35,624 nt of DNA from contig JAKIUY010000042.1 of assembly GCA_021647315.1 (NCBI GenBank), positions 1 through 35,624 of the forward strand, written 5' to 3'. How positions within the stretch are numbered: the stretch's first letter is position 1; every line of letters starts with the position of its first letter. This DNA comes from Victivallaceae bacterium (GTDB lineage Bacteria > Verrucomicrobiota > Lentisphaeria > Victivallales > Victivallaceae). Under the pieces are notes generated by a model. That model was not told the origin of the DNA and did no database searches. It saw nothing but the letters and a program-made list of their open reading frames with translations. Of this stretch, positions 22,284-30,474 are shown piece by piece. The position numbers were made by a program, and so were the translations under genes.

Positions 22284-24324
22284 TATAACAGTAACAATTG
22301 ACGGCAAACAACTCAGTGCCGCACCAGGAGAAACTATCCTGAAAATTGCCAGGGATGCCGGAATTCAAATTCCAACCCTGTGTCATAATGAAAAAATATC
22401 CCGGACAACTTCATGTTTTGTCTGCGTGGTTAAAGATATCAAAAGTGGGCGCTTTCTGCCCTCATGTTCCGCCTGCCCAGCTGATGGTGGCGAATATGAA
22501 TCATCAAGTGCTGAAGTAAGCGATATGCGCCGCAGTGCGCTTGATCTGTTGCTTTCGGAACATAACGGTGATTGCGAAGCACCATGTACAATTGCCTGCC
22601 CGGCTCATGCTGATGTAGAGGCCTATGTCAGAGCTGGACGCGACGGTGACTTTCTTAAATCACTGCAAATCATCAAAACCCGTATTCCGTTACCCATGAG
22701 TATCGGTCGGGTTTGCCCACGATTCTGTGAAGTTGATTGTCGCAAAAACATCACTGCCGGTGAAGGTGGCGCGGTCTGTATCAATGACTTTAAACGGCTC
22801 GCGGCCGACCTGCATTACGAAGAGTATATGGAAGAATTACCAGAACTTAATGGCAAAAAAGTCGCCATTATCGGAGCCGGCCCAGCGGGACTAGGAACGG
22901 CATATTACCTGCGCATGCAGGGATTTGCCAGCGTTATCTATGAAAAAATGCCTAAACCCGGCGGGATGTTACGCTATGGTATTCCAGAATACCGCCTGCC
23001 TAAAGATATTCTGGACAAAGAGCTGAACCATTTTAATAAACTCGGTATTGAAATATTATGTAATCAGGAACTGGGCAAAGATGTGACGCTTGATGAACTG
23101 AAAAAAGATTTTGATGCTGTCGCGATTACAGTTGGTTGTTGGAAACCAAGTTCAATGCGAACTGAAGGCGAAGAGCTTGCAGCACCCGGTATTGAATGGT
23201 TGGAAAAAATCGCCCGCAATGGCTGGAAAGGTAAAAATCCAGGACGTACCATTGTGGTCGGTGGTGGAAATACCGCAATGGACTGCCTGCGAACTTCCGT
23301 CAGACTCGGCAGTGATAATGTCCAGTGTTTTTATCGCCGGACGGAAAAAGAGATGCCGGCAGAAGATATTGAAATCCTTGAAGCCAAAGAAGAGGGCGTC
23401 ATCTTTAATTTCCTCACCGCACCGGTCAGCCTGCGTCAAGGCGAAAATGGTCTGATCCTGACCTGTCGCAAAATGGAACTTGGCGAACCGGACGCTTCCG
23501 GGCGTCGGCGTCCAGTGCCGATTGAAGGCAGTGACTACGAAGTTGAAGCTGATACCGTAATTGCCGCTATCGGGCAGAAAACCGCCATTCCTGACGCAAC
23601 AATTCCAGCCAATCGCTGGGGCGATGTCGAAGCCGATAAAATATCCCAACAGGTCAATGATAATATTTTTGCCGCCGGGGATTGTATTTCAGGGGCGGCA
23701 ACGGTTGTCGAAGGGGTTGCCGGAGCTTTCCGGGTCGCCAACTCTATAGCCGCCTATCTGGCCGATATCGATCCAACCACGGTTCATGCCGATCCAATCA
23801 ATGTTTCACGCGGCCACTGGCGCAACATGGCGATCGATGATCTGGTCTTCCTGCGCAATGATATTTCAGATGAACCACGGGTTGAATTTGATTTTCTACC
23901 ACCTGCTGAACGCAAACATACCATGGATGAAGTCAGCCGGACATTGACTAAAGAGAATATGATGAAAGAGGGTGAACGCTGTATTGAATGCAGTTGTACC
24001 TCGCGTGATGAATGTAAGCTGAAAGAGCATTCAGAAAGTTATGGAGCCAAGCCGGATGCGATCAAAGGTGAAAAAATCAAAGCCGGTTACGATAACCGTC
24101 ATCCATCAATTATTCATGATCGCATGAAATGCATCAAATGCGGTATCTGCGTTAAAATATGCAAAGAGGTCGTTAATGAAAACCTGTTAAGCATCAAACA
24201 ACGTGGATTCAGTGCCAAAGTCGAAGCAGCATTCGGACAGCCATTACCGGACAGTTGCAGCGAGTGCGGCGAATGTATCGAAAAATGTCCAGTAGGTGCA
24301 TTGGATTGGAAAATCAAAAAATAA
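22276..24324 (+). CDS. NuoG N-terminus/GltD-like FAD-NAD(P) oxidoreductase subunit, Stn-type
   Basis: 682 residues starting at GTG 22276, with GAAAGGAG ahead; it overlaps the previous gene by 8 bp. Parts in order: a [2Fe-2S] ferredoxin domain as in NuoG (LCHNEKISRTTSCFVCVVK); a Cys-rich helical link (CEAPCTIACP and GRVCPRFCEVDC); a GltD-like fold with FAD motif AIIGAGPAGLGTAYYL and NAD(P) motif IVVGGGNTAMDCLR; and at the end two [4Fe-4S] motifs (CIKCGICVKICKE and CSECGECIEKCP). No HydA H-cluster motifs are present, so it is not a hydrogenase. Together with the two genes upstream it resembles the Stn transhydrogenase reported from Sporomusa, which couples NADH, NADPH and ferredoxin. Confidence 0.85.
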   Translation: MANITVTIDGKQLSAAPGETILKIARDAGIQIPTLCHNEKISRTTSCFVCVVKDIKSGRFLPSCSACPADGGEYESSSAEVSDMRRSALDLLLSEHNGDCEAPCTIACPAHADVEAYVRAGRDGDFLKSLQIIKTRIPLPMSIGRVCPRFCEVDCRKNITAGEGGAVCINDFKRLAADLHYEEYMEELPELNGKKVAIIGAGPAGLGTAYYLRMQGFASVIYEKMPKPGGMLRYGIPEYRLPKDILDKELNHFNKLGIEILCNQELGKDVTLDELKKDFDAVAITVGCWKPSSMRTEGEELAAPGIEWLEKIARNGWKGKNPGRTIVVGGGNTAMDCLRTSVRLGSDNVQCFYRRTEKEMPAEDIEILEAKEEGVIFNFLTAPVSLRQGENGLILTCRKMELGEPDASGRRRPVPIEGSDYEVEADTVIAAIGQKTAIPDATIPANRWGDVEADKISQQVNDNIFAAGDCISGAATVVEGVAGAFRVANSIAAYLADIDPTTVHADPINVSRGHWRNMAIDDLVFLRNDISDEPRVEFDFLPPAERKHTMDEVSRTLTKENMMKEGERCIECSCTSRDECKLKEHSESYGAKPDAIKGEKIKAGYDNRHPSIIHDRMKCIKCGICVKICKEVVNENLLSIKQRGFSAKVEAAFGQPLPDSCSECGECIEKCPVGALDWKIKK

Positions 24325-24333
24325 TCACTGTAG

Positions 24334-24354
24334 GGGCGGAATTCATTTCCGCCC
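24334..24354. repeat. GC-rich hairpin GGGCGGAA/TTCCGCCC
   Basis: A perfect 8-bp stem with a 5-nt loop lies 10 bp after the operon stop. No T-run follows on the plus strand, so it is weak as a terminator. Similar GGGCGGAATTCATTTCC words occur as dispersed repeats in many genomes. Confidence 0.5.
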
Positions 24355-24365
24355 AAAAAACTTGC

Positions 24366-24394
24366 TAAACATGCAGATCGTGGTAAACTATACT
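24366..24394 (+). promoter_or_regulatory. Candidate promoter for cvpA
   Basis: TAAACA (24366-24371), a 17-bp spacer and TATACT (24389-24394) precede the ATG at 24448. The -35 match is only 4 of 6. Confidence 0.35.
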
Positions 24395-24447
24395 ATATGA
24401 AGATGAAGTGGATCATTATTGAATAACAGTTGACGCTGGAGTAAAAA

Positions 24448-25404
24448 ATGGCGAGCTTTATTATTGATATTGTTGTGCTTATTTATCTTGGGTACTGTGC
24501 GTTTACAGGCTTTAAAAATGGATTTTTATTGTCTGCGCTAGCACTTGCCGGTATGATTTGTTCTTACATCGGTGCTTATTTACTGGGACCGGCAGTCGGC
24601 GATATAATCCATGACCAATATGACTCGCCCCGTATTATCTCAATGGTTATCGGCAGTATGATAGTATTTTTTATTGTCAGTTTTATTTTCAGTTCAACAA
24701 AAGGGTATTTTGCTTCCAAAAAGAAAAAGAACGAAAAGAAGAGCGGCAAAAAACTTTCAACAACAAGCAGAATATCCGGCGCAATGATAAAATTCAGCGT
24801 CGCGCTTATTATGGCATCAGTCACAGTATGGGGTTATAAACTGTTGCGAGTCTCACCGATGAAAGATCTAGTCCCACCTATAAAAGGGAGTATTTCAGCT
24901 AAAGTCAGTCGTTGGGTAGTTTTCCAGGGCGCATATATAATAATTAATGAGCTGGTGCCTGAAAAATCCAAAGCGCTGCAAATAGCCAGCCTTATAAGCC
25001 AGCCTGAAACATCGCTGAACAATGTAAATAATATTACCAAGAACCCCAAAATGCGTGAGATGCTTGCTGATAAATCTTTTATGGATGATCTTCTTTCCGG
25101 TGATAGTGATAAAATTTTAGCGAATGAAAAATTCACAGCGGTCATGGATGATGATGAACTGATGGAGCAGGTAAGAACTTTAGATGCTTCAGGAAGTGTC
25201 GATAACGAAGAGTATAAAAAACAGTTCGCGCAGAAAATGGCAACCATGGGAGCCAAGATAAAAATATTCATTGATGACCCTGAGATTAAAGAGAATATTG
25301 AATCACTGAAAGCAGATAATTTATTAAAAGCGGAAAATGTCAGAGAACTAATAACAGATAAGCGCTTTATGAAGATAGCCGATAAATTTATGACTGAGAA
25401 ATAG
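24448..25404 (+). CDS. CvpA-family membrane protein with extended C-terminal domain
   Basis: 318 residues. The first 110 or so carry four hydrophobic helices with the CvpA pattern (IIDIVVLIYLGYCAFTGFKN, GFLLSALALAGMI and a Pfam CvpA-like glycine/alanine spacing). CvpA relates to colicin V production and envelope biology; its mechanism is not settled. A lysine-rich cytoplasmic linker and a fourth hydrophobic segment (AMIKFSVALIMASVTVWGY) follow. The soluble C-terminal part (about 190-318) holds several FMDDLL and RFMKIAD-like helical repeats with many Asp/Lys pairs. GGAG precedes the ATG. It stands as its own unit between the Stn-like operon and ndk. Confidence 0.72.
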   Translation: MASFIIDIVVLIYLGYCAFTGFKNGFLLSALALAGMICSYIGAYLLGPAVGDIIHDQYDSPRIISMVIGSMIVFFIVSFIFSSTKGYFASKKKKNEKKSGKKLSTTSRISGAMIKFSVALIMASVTVWGYKLLRVSPMKDLVPPIKGSISAKVSRWVVFQGAYIIINELVPEKSKALQIASLISQPETSLNNVNNITKNPKMREMLADKSFMDDLLSGDSDKILANEKFTAVMDDDELMEQVRTLDASGSVDNEEYKKQFAQKMATMGAKIKIFIDDPEIKENIESLKADNLLKAENVRELITDKRFMKIADKFMTEK

Positions 25405-25806
25405 CGTACCTTACTCTAATTTTCGTAAGACAGATGCTCCTGTAAGACACGTTCAAAGTCACGTGGCACTGTCATAAGCAACCAAAGACAGCCTGAAAGA
25501 ACTGTCATACTGGGGCAACGATGCATCCAAACGCAATGTGTAAAAATTAAAGTGAGGTATTACAAAATAGCTCTACTATTTTTGAGAATATTTTTCCATT
25601 ATAGTTTTACTTAACTAAATTTAGGCTGTATAATACTTTTTACCCAAACGATTGCATAAAACTGCAAAGCTTTGCATGGTCTGGCAACAACGTTCATTAC
25701 TGTTTCTGGAGTTCAGAAACAGCTTAGATTTTAAAATATAAATATTGAATTAAACAAAATATAGACTGCCAATTTTGCGGTATGTTTATCTGGAGCAGAA
25801 TAAATC
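25405..25806. other. Intergenic gap, 402 bp
   Basis: No coding stretch is convincing. The best signal is a promoter for ndk: TTTACT at 25606-25611, a 17-bp spacer and TATAAT at 25629-25634, about 170 bp before the start. No repeat or RNA structure stands out. Confidence 0.45.
25606..25634 (+). promoter_or_regulatory. Candidate sigma-70-type promoter for the ndk gene
   Basis: TTTACT, a 17-bp spacer and a perfect TATAAT are well spaced, leaving a long leader of about 165 nt before the start at 25807. Confidence 0.45.
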
Positions 25807-27006
25807 ATGGCTGACATCGAACTCTCTTATGTGCTTATAACCCCTTATTCGTTAATGAAGTCACGCACCGGCGGGATTATTGCCCGTCTGCTATCACGAA
25901 CTGACCTGGAACTGGTGGGTGCACAGGTATTGACCTTTGACAATCAACGCGCCAAAGAATATGCCGGTCTACTCAAAAAAACCGTTGAGAAACGCAATAT
26001 TGAAGATGCTGAACTGCTGAGCAACTATGTACTTGAGAATTTTTCAGAACGTGAAGACGGCAAACTACACCGGATAATGATGTTACTGTTCCGTGGTAAA
26101 AATGCCTGTAAAAAACTATTTAACATTGTCGGACCAATTGGCAGTTCACGGGTTGGACATTATCAGGACGGCGCGATTACCGGTGAAACAATTCGCGATA
26201 CCTATTCAGACCTAGTTCAGGACGGCAAGAAAATTCGCTATTTCGAACCGGCAGTACTGACTCCGCCGACCATGGAAGATGCGGATGAAAAAATGCGCTT
26301 TTTTGCAGAATTCGCCAATTCAAGCACTAATATTGTCGACAACACCGTCACCTGTTCAAACGGCACTGAAAGAACTCTGGTTATCATCAAGCCTGACAAC
26401 TGGCGTCATCCAAGCACCAAACCGGGTAATGTTATTGATATGCTGAGTTTTACCGGACTCAGAATGGTTGCAGCTAAAATTCATAAAATGCCAGTTGCTG
26501 ATGCTTTAGAATTTTACGCCCCGGTAAAGAATGCGTTACGTGAAAAACTGGCGCCATCCATCGGCAAAAAAGCTTATAAGCTGCTTGAGAAAGAATTCGG
26601 AGTAAAATTACCTGAATGGGCGGAGGGAAAATTGACCGAAACTATCGGCGTCAGTTTTGCGGATAAACAGTTCTCAAATATCATCGAGTTCATGTCTGGT
26701 CGTCGACCGGAAGACTGCCCCGAATCAGAGTTGGATGATCCAGGATTGGTCAAGTGCATGGTATTAATTTATGAAGGCAAAGACGCGATTGCCAAAATCC
26801 GTAAAGTTCTCGGTCCAACCGATCCAACCAAAGCCCCGGGCGGTACCGTTAGACGTGATTTCGGTCATGATATCATGGTGAATACCGCACATGCCTCTGA
26901 TGCTCCTGAAAGCGTCATCCGCGAAATGGGAATTATTAAAATCAGCGAAAACGAATTGTCTTTACGCATTACCGAATATCTGGAAAACGACAAGGTTAAA
27001 ATTTAA
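25807..27006 (+). CDS. ndk: Tandem nucleoside-diphosphate kinase
   Basis: 399 residues, more than twice the usual 140. Residues 1-170 and 190-399 are two NDK domains in series. The first has the opening LITPYSLMKSRTGGIIARLL and a GSSRVGHYQDG segment but no NxxHxSD, so its catalytic histidine site looks lost. The second has LVIIKPDNW, a GPTDPTKAPGGTVRRDFG P-loop-like segment and the full NTAHASDAPES catalytic motif, and should be active. It also contains an insertion (about 240-300). NDK equilibrates nucleoside di- and triphosphates by a phospho-histidine. The GGAGC before the start fits. Two-domain NDKs of this length look lineage-specific. Confidence 0.85.
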   Translation: MADIELSYVLITPYSLMKSRTGGIIARLLSRTDLELVGAQVLTFDNQRAKEYAGLLKKTVEKRNIEDAELLSNYVLENFSEREDGKLHRIMMLLFRGKNACKKLFNIVGPIGSSRVGHYQDGAITGETIRDTYSDLVQDGKKIRYFEPAVLTPPTMEDADEKMRFFAEFANSSTNIVDNTVTCSNGTERTLVIIKPDNWRHPSTKPGNVIDMLSFTGLRMVAAKIHKMPVADALEFYAPVKNALREKLAPSIGKKAYKLLEKEFGVKLPEWAEGKLTETIGVSFADKQFSNIIEFMSGRRPEDCPESELDDPGLVKCMVLIYEGKDAIAKIRKVLGPTDPTKAPGGTVRRDFGHDIMVNTAHASDAPESVIREMGIIKISENELSLRITEYLENDKVKI

Positions 27007-27020
27007 TACACAAGTGTATT
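27005..27020. terminator. Short hairpin after ndk
   Basis: AATACAC-AA-GTGTATT forms a 7-bp stem touching the ndk stop codon. The T-run after it is short and interrupted, so termination strength is uncertain. Confidence 0.35.
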
Positions 27021-27193
27021 CTTCTAGCTAATCTTCTGCGCGTTATCAAGTTCAGTCGCACAGCTTTTTAATAGCTTTCAGATCGCAAAACGGTATAACA
27101 TACGAAATGTAACAATATGCGCTGGGAGGCGAAAGTCTCTTGAGCCGTAAACAATATATGTAAAGCATTAATGGTTTAAAAGGTAATTAAATT

Positions 27194-27454
27194 ATGAAAA
27201 GTGCATGGGAACTGGCATTGGAACGCAGTGGCGGCAATTTGAATGAACTAAGTGATGAGAAAAAAACACAAATTGCTGAAATTGATAGCAAACGTCAAGC
27301 AAAACTGGCGGAAATAGCAATCACCTATGAACAAAAACTTAAAACTGCCTCTACAGCTGAAGAGCTACAACAATTAAAAGATGATATGGCAGTTGAACAG
27401 GCATCTGCACGATCACAGGCTGAAAACAGAAAAAAGGAAGTACGCAACAGTTGA
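27194..27454 (+). CDS. Small coiled-coil protein, unknown function
   Basis: 86 residues. SAWELALERSGG at the N-terminus, then a Glu/Lys/Gln/Ala-rich heptad-like helix to the end (TQIAEIDSKRQAKLAEIAIT and a continuing EELQQLKDDMAVEQ), predicted to be a coiled coil. There is no signal peptide, no Cys and no catalytic motif. AAGGTAATT precedes the ATG. Its stop overlaps the start of the DtxR-like gene by four bases (TTGA), so the two are translationally coupled; a partner or stability role for the regulator is possible but unproven. Confidence 0.6.
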   Translation: MKSAWELALERSGGNLNELSDEKKTQIAEIDSKRQAKLAEIAITYEQKLKTASTAEELQQLKDDMAVEQASARSQAENRKKEVRNS

Positions 27455-27909
27455 ATAACGACTTTACAGTTAAATTAACCTCAAAGCAACAGGCTTATCT
27501 TGAAACAATTGATGAGCTCTGCCGGTTTCATGGCCACGCCCATACTAAAGCGATTGCTGATAAGCTTAATATTCGCATGGCATCGGTAACAGAGGCGATG
27601 CGAGCTCTTGCGGAAAAAAATCTGATAAACTACCAGCCGCGAAAAAGTATCACACTGACCCCGCAAGGGCGCAAGATAGCCACAGAACTGGCAGAACGTC
27701 ATAATGTGCTTGAAGAGTTTTTTCATCAAATCCTCGGGTGTTCAAAACAACGTTCCGAAACAATTGCCTGTCAGGTTGAACATGTTATTGATGAACAATT
27801 CCGCCAACGCCTCAATTCATTTATCCAATTCATTAATGAAAAAAAAACAGATTGCGGTTTCGATTTGATTGAGGAATTTAAGAAAAATTATAATAAATCT
27901 AACTCATAA
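27451..27909 (+). CDS. DtxR/MntR-family metal-dependent transcriptional repressor
   Basis: 152 residues starting at TTG 27451, with AAAAAGGAAG before it. The winged helix-turn-helix is at about 12-75 (TKAIADKLNIRMASVTEAMRAL). The dimer/metal domain follows. Predicted metal ligands are H84, E88, C107, E110 and H111; IACQVEHVID aligns with the C-x2-EH pattern of DtxR/IdeR (Cys ligand) rather than the E-x2-EH of MntR, which points to Fe(II). It ends without the C-terminal SH3-like domain of DtxR. Such proteins repress metal-uptake or Fe-S genes when metal is replete. A fossil transposase and then a cysteine desulfurase follow on the same strand. Confidence 0.88.
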   Translation: MNNDFTVKLTSKQQAYLETIDELCRFHGHAHTKAIADKLNIRMASVTEAMRALAEKNLINYQPRKSITLTPQGRKIATELAERHNVLEEFFHQILGCSKQRSETIACQVEHVIDEQFRQRLNSFIQFINEKKTDCGFDLIEEFKKNYNKSNS

Positions 27910-27927
27910 TTAAATCGCCGTGATAAT

Positions 27928-28263
27928 ATGACCTACGCCCCCAACAAGCATCATCGCCGTTCAATTCGCCGACAAGGATATGATTATGCCCGCACCGGTG
28001 CATATTTTATCACCATCTGCGCCGAAAATCATCATCATTTATTTGGTGCAATAAAAAACGGAATAATGAATTTAAACGACAAACGCATTTGGCAACGTAA
28101 TTATTGGGATCATATTATTCGTAACGCCAATGAATATTCCCAGACATCACACTATATTATAAAAAAACCACAGAAATGGCAGGGTGACAAATTAAATGGC
28201 GGTGACGGTAATATTGTCATGGAATCACAATCATCTTACGGAACCGAGGCATGGATTGTATGA
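27928..28263 (+). pseudogene. REP-associated transposase remnant with the catalytic core deleted
   Basis: 111 codons. The start matches the Y1/RAYT N-terminus (KHHRRSIRRQGYDYARTGAY then FITICAENHHHLFGAI), and the later KRIWQRNYWDHIIRN and IIKKPQKWQGDKLN match its C-terminus. The middle part with the HxH metal motif and the tyrosine helix is missing, so it cannot transpose. The deletion kept the frame. It sits between the DtxR-like and desulfurase genes and overlaps the latter start by 4 bp (ATGA). The remaining protein may still be translated and could now serve only for coupling. Confidence 0.7.
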
Positions 28264-29414
28264 CAAACAACAGACAACTAATCTATTTAGATAACGCAGC
28301 GGCGGTACCGATAGAGGCCACAAGTCTGGCATTCATGACCGCAACTGCCCCACTAGTGGCAGGTAATCAAGAAGGCATCCATTGTGCCGCATATCGTACC
28401 CGAAATCTTTTAAACCAGGCTGCTGATAGTATAATCAAAGCCGTTACCGGCAAATCCAACGATATCTCTCTGTTATGGGGTGACAGTGGCACTACACTGC
28501 TAAGTACCGTACTACACCTCCCCTATTTCTCTAGTGGCAATATTATCACAACTGACCTTGAACACCCCGCTTTAACAGCGGCAATAGCCCATACAGGAGC
28601 TGAAATATGTCTAGTAAAAACTCCACGTGGGAAAATAGATATTGAACACCTTGACTCTTTATTGAACGAACATACCCGCCTGGTCGCAATTCATCACATT
28701 CAGAGTGAAACAGGTATTATTCAGGATTTACCGACAATCAGCAAAACAGTTAAAAATAAAGCTCCACAAGCCAAACTTCTAGTTGATACAGTTCAATCCG
28801 CGGGAAAAATTCCAATTCCATGGCAGGAAGCAGAGCTCGATTTTTGCTTCATTTCCGGACACAAGTTCGGCAGCCCCGGCGGCGCGGCAATGTTATATAG
28901 CAACAAAGTGCTACCGGACGGCACGAAATTATCAACATTTTTCAAAGATTTACGCGAACGTCATTACCTTTTAGGTCGCCCAGAACCATTGACGCAGTTA
29001 ACCATGACTAATAGCCTGCAATGCTGTTATGCCAATATGGAACAACATTTAACAACAATAACCAATCTGAACCGTCAACTGCGTCAGGAGCTGACATCAA
29101 TAACTCTGCCGAACAGAAACAAACTAACCTTTACTGTTGCGGCAGAAAATTCTTCACCCTATATCATTCACCTACTGCTCCCCGAATTCCAAGGTGCTGT
29201 GCTGGTGAGAATGCTGTCAGAACATAACATCGCCGTTTCTGCCGGCACCGCCTGTGCGGCAGAAACCGACAACCCCGGCAAAACCTTACCAGCGATGGGG
29301 TATAAAAAGCATGACGGGTATTCCACTTTACGCATAAGTTTATGGCATAATACCAGCGAAACAATGATCAAGAAATTTACCACGACGCTCCAGCAACTAC
29401 TGTCAGACTATTGA
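28260..29414 (+). CDS. Cysteine desulfurase (NifS/IscS-type, PLP-dependent)
   Basis: 384 residues from ATG 28260 with GAGG about ten bases upstream; an upstream ATG at 28251 leaves no room for a ribosome-binding site. The fold is class V aminotransferase: YLDNAAAVPI at the start, HHIQSETGIIQDL near 140, and the PLP lysine K202 in SGHKFGSPGG. The catalytic Cys is C332 in SAGTACAAE, the group I/II-type loop. It mobilises sulfur from cysteine for Fe-S clusters or thiolation. No IscU or SufE partner lies beside it. The DtxR-like regulator two genes upstream suggests iron control. Confidence 0.9.
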   Translation: MTNNRQLIYLDNAAAVPIEATSLAFMTATAPLVAGNQEGIHCAAYRTRNLLNQAADSIIKAVTGKSNDISLLWGDSGTTLLSTVLHLPYFSSGNIITTDLEHPALTAAIAHTGAEICLVKTPRGKIDIEHLDSLLNEHTRLVAIHHIQSETGIIQDLPTISKTVKNKAPQAKLLVDTVQSAGKIPIPWQEAELDFCFISGHKFGSPGGAAMLYSNKVLPDGTKLSTFFKDLRERHYLLGRPEPLTQLTMTNSLQCCYANMEQHLTTITNLNRQLRQELTSITLPNRNKLTFTVAAENSSPYIIHLLLPEFQGAVLVRMLSEHNIAVSAGTACAAETDNPGKTLPAMGYKKHDGYSTLRISLWHNTSETMIKKFTTTLQQLLSDY

Positions 29415-29424
29415 ACAATAAGTA

Positions 29425-29447
29425 TGCCAGTTTTGCCAAAACTGGCA
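29425..29447. terminator. Perfect 10-bp hairpin between convergent genes
   Basis: TGCCAGTTTT-GCC-AAAACTGGCA is a perfect stem just after the desulfurase stop. A second dyad (TGTCG/CGACA, about 29503-29522) follows. No T-run follows, so it may be a repeat rather than a strict terminator. Confidence 0.45.
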
Positions 29448-29572
29448 ATAGATTTAAAACTGGAACTGCCTGTTTAAAGCGTAAAAAGAGGCGGTTTCGA
29501 CGCTGTCGAGCGGAGCGACACCTGAAAGAAACAGCCATGCTATTTTTCATCAAATCCCGGACGGATAAAATC

Positions 29573-30319
29573 TCAGGCATCGGGAAATGCTGCTTCAAGC
29601 TCATTACGGATTTTCTCAAGTTGAACCAATAGGGGGAGAAGCGAATCTTCAACATCCGGCAAACTTTTGAGCAAAACAACCCAAGCAGCAATACTGCGAT
29701 CAATCGCAATCAACGCGATCTTGGCAGAACCATCTGAATCTTTCGGAAAATCATATTCTTCAGCTAAATGATCATCTCGTCGCCCTATATATGCCCGATA
29801 AACTTTTGCACTGATAAAATGTTGATAGAAATTAATCACCTCAACCGCATCATTCAGCGATATAGCGTCAGCTTCAGGGTTACAGCCCGGCACATCCATC
29901 CGATGAATGGCTTCAAGTTTTTTACCTTTATCTTCAAATAGTAATTTATTATCTTCAAACCACTCTGTGACTATTTCAAAGTACTTTTGGGACAACTCAA
30001 CCGTTGGATTATTATGAGCCTCTTCACGTTCAGGTCTTGCTTCCAATTCAGGATCACGTTCATTGATATCAATACCTAACTCAATTGAACGCGCTTGAAT
30101 CATCGCAAATGTGTCCTGAAATATTTTACTCATTTTATCCCAGAATTTTTTATTATTGATATCCATGGCTTCAGGATCATTATCATCATCCCTGCCCATC
30201 GCAAAAACAGCACAACGTGAAGTAAATTCACAACGTTCACACCAGCTGTCACAATAATTATGAATCAAGGAAATCATCCGTGGATCGGCAACAATATTTT
30301 TAATATCGCTGCTCGACAT
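29573..30319 (-). CDS. Hypothetical protein with an N-terminal Cys4 motif
   Basis: 248 residues. The N-terminus carries a distinctive motif, YCDSWCERCEFTSRCAVF (Cys spacing C-x3-C-x2-C-x5-C), of a type I associate with conserved unknown proteins in Bacteroidota and PVC bacteria. It could bind zinc or an Fe-S cluster. The rest is helical and acidic (residues 40-120 rich in Asp/Glu), with IDRSIAAWVVLLKSLPDVED near 215. There is no signal peptide or membrane segment. The start has TTAGG ahead. It converges on the desulfurase gene and is preceded by two overlapping dyads (30373-30410). Function unknown. Confidence 0.6.
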   Translation of the reverse strand: MSSSDIKNIVADPRMISLIHNYCDSWCERCEFTSRCAVFAMGRDDDNDPEAMDINNKKFWDKMSKIFQDTFAMIQARSIELGIDINERDPELEARPEREEAHNNPTVELSQKYFEIVTEWFEDNKLLFEDKGKKLEAIHRMDVPGCNPEADAISLNDAVEVINFYQHFISAKVYRAYIGRRDDHLAEEYDFPKDSDGSAKIALIAIDRSIAAWVVLLKSLPDVEDSLLPLLVQLEKIRNELEAAFPDA

Positions 30320-30372
30320 TTCGAACCTAATAGCTTAGACAACATCATACCCTCCTTGACTGTTACCTTTAG

Positions 30373-30410
30373 GATAACAGTTGTTATCAAAAAAGCAACA
30401 CTTTTTTGAT
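30373..30410. promoter_or_regulatory. Two overlapping dyads upstream of the Cys4 gene
   Basis: GATAACA-GT-TGTTATC (30373-30388) overlaps a second stem ATCAAAAAAG/CTTTTTTGAT (30386-30395 and 30401-30410). Together they could be an operator, or a terminator for minus-strand transcripts arriving from 30773. They are mutually exclusive if folded, which suggests an attenuator; unproven. Confidence 0.4.
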
Positions 30411-30474
30411 AGCATTTGTTTAATACCGTTAAATAGTCCTAAAAAAAGTAATACTTTCACAGCTAACAAGTTAT

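Noticed and set aside
23152..23649. 165-codon frame opposite the third subunit gene of the Stn-like operon
   Set aside because: Antisense shadow of a clear FAD/NAD(P) domain.
24334..24354. Strong terminator after the Stn-like operon
   Set aside because: The stem is good, but the following run is A-rich on the coding strand, so it lacks the U-tract of an intrinsic terminator.
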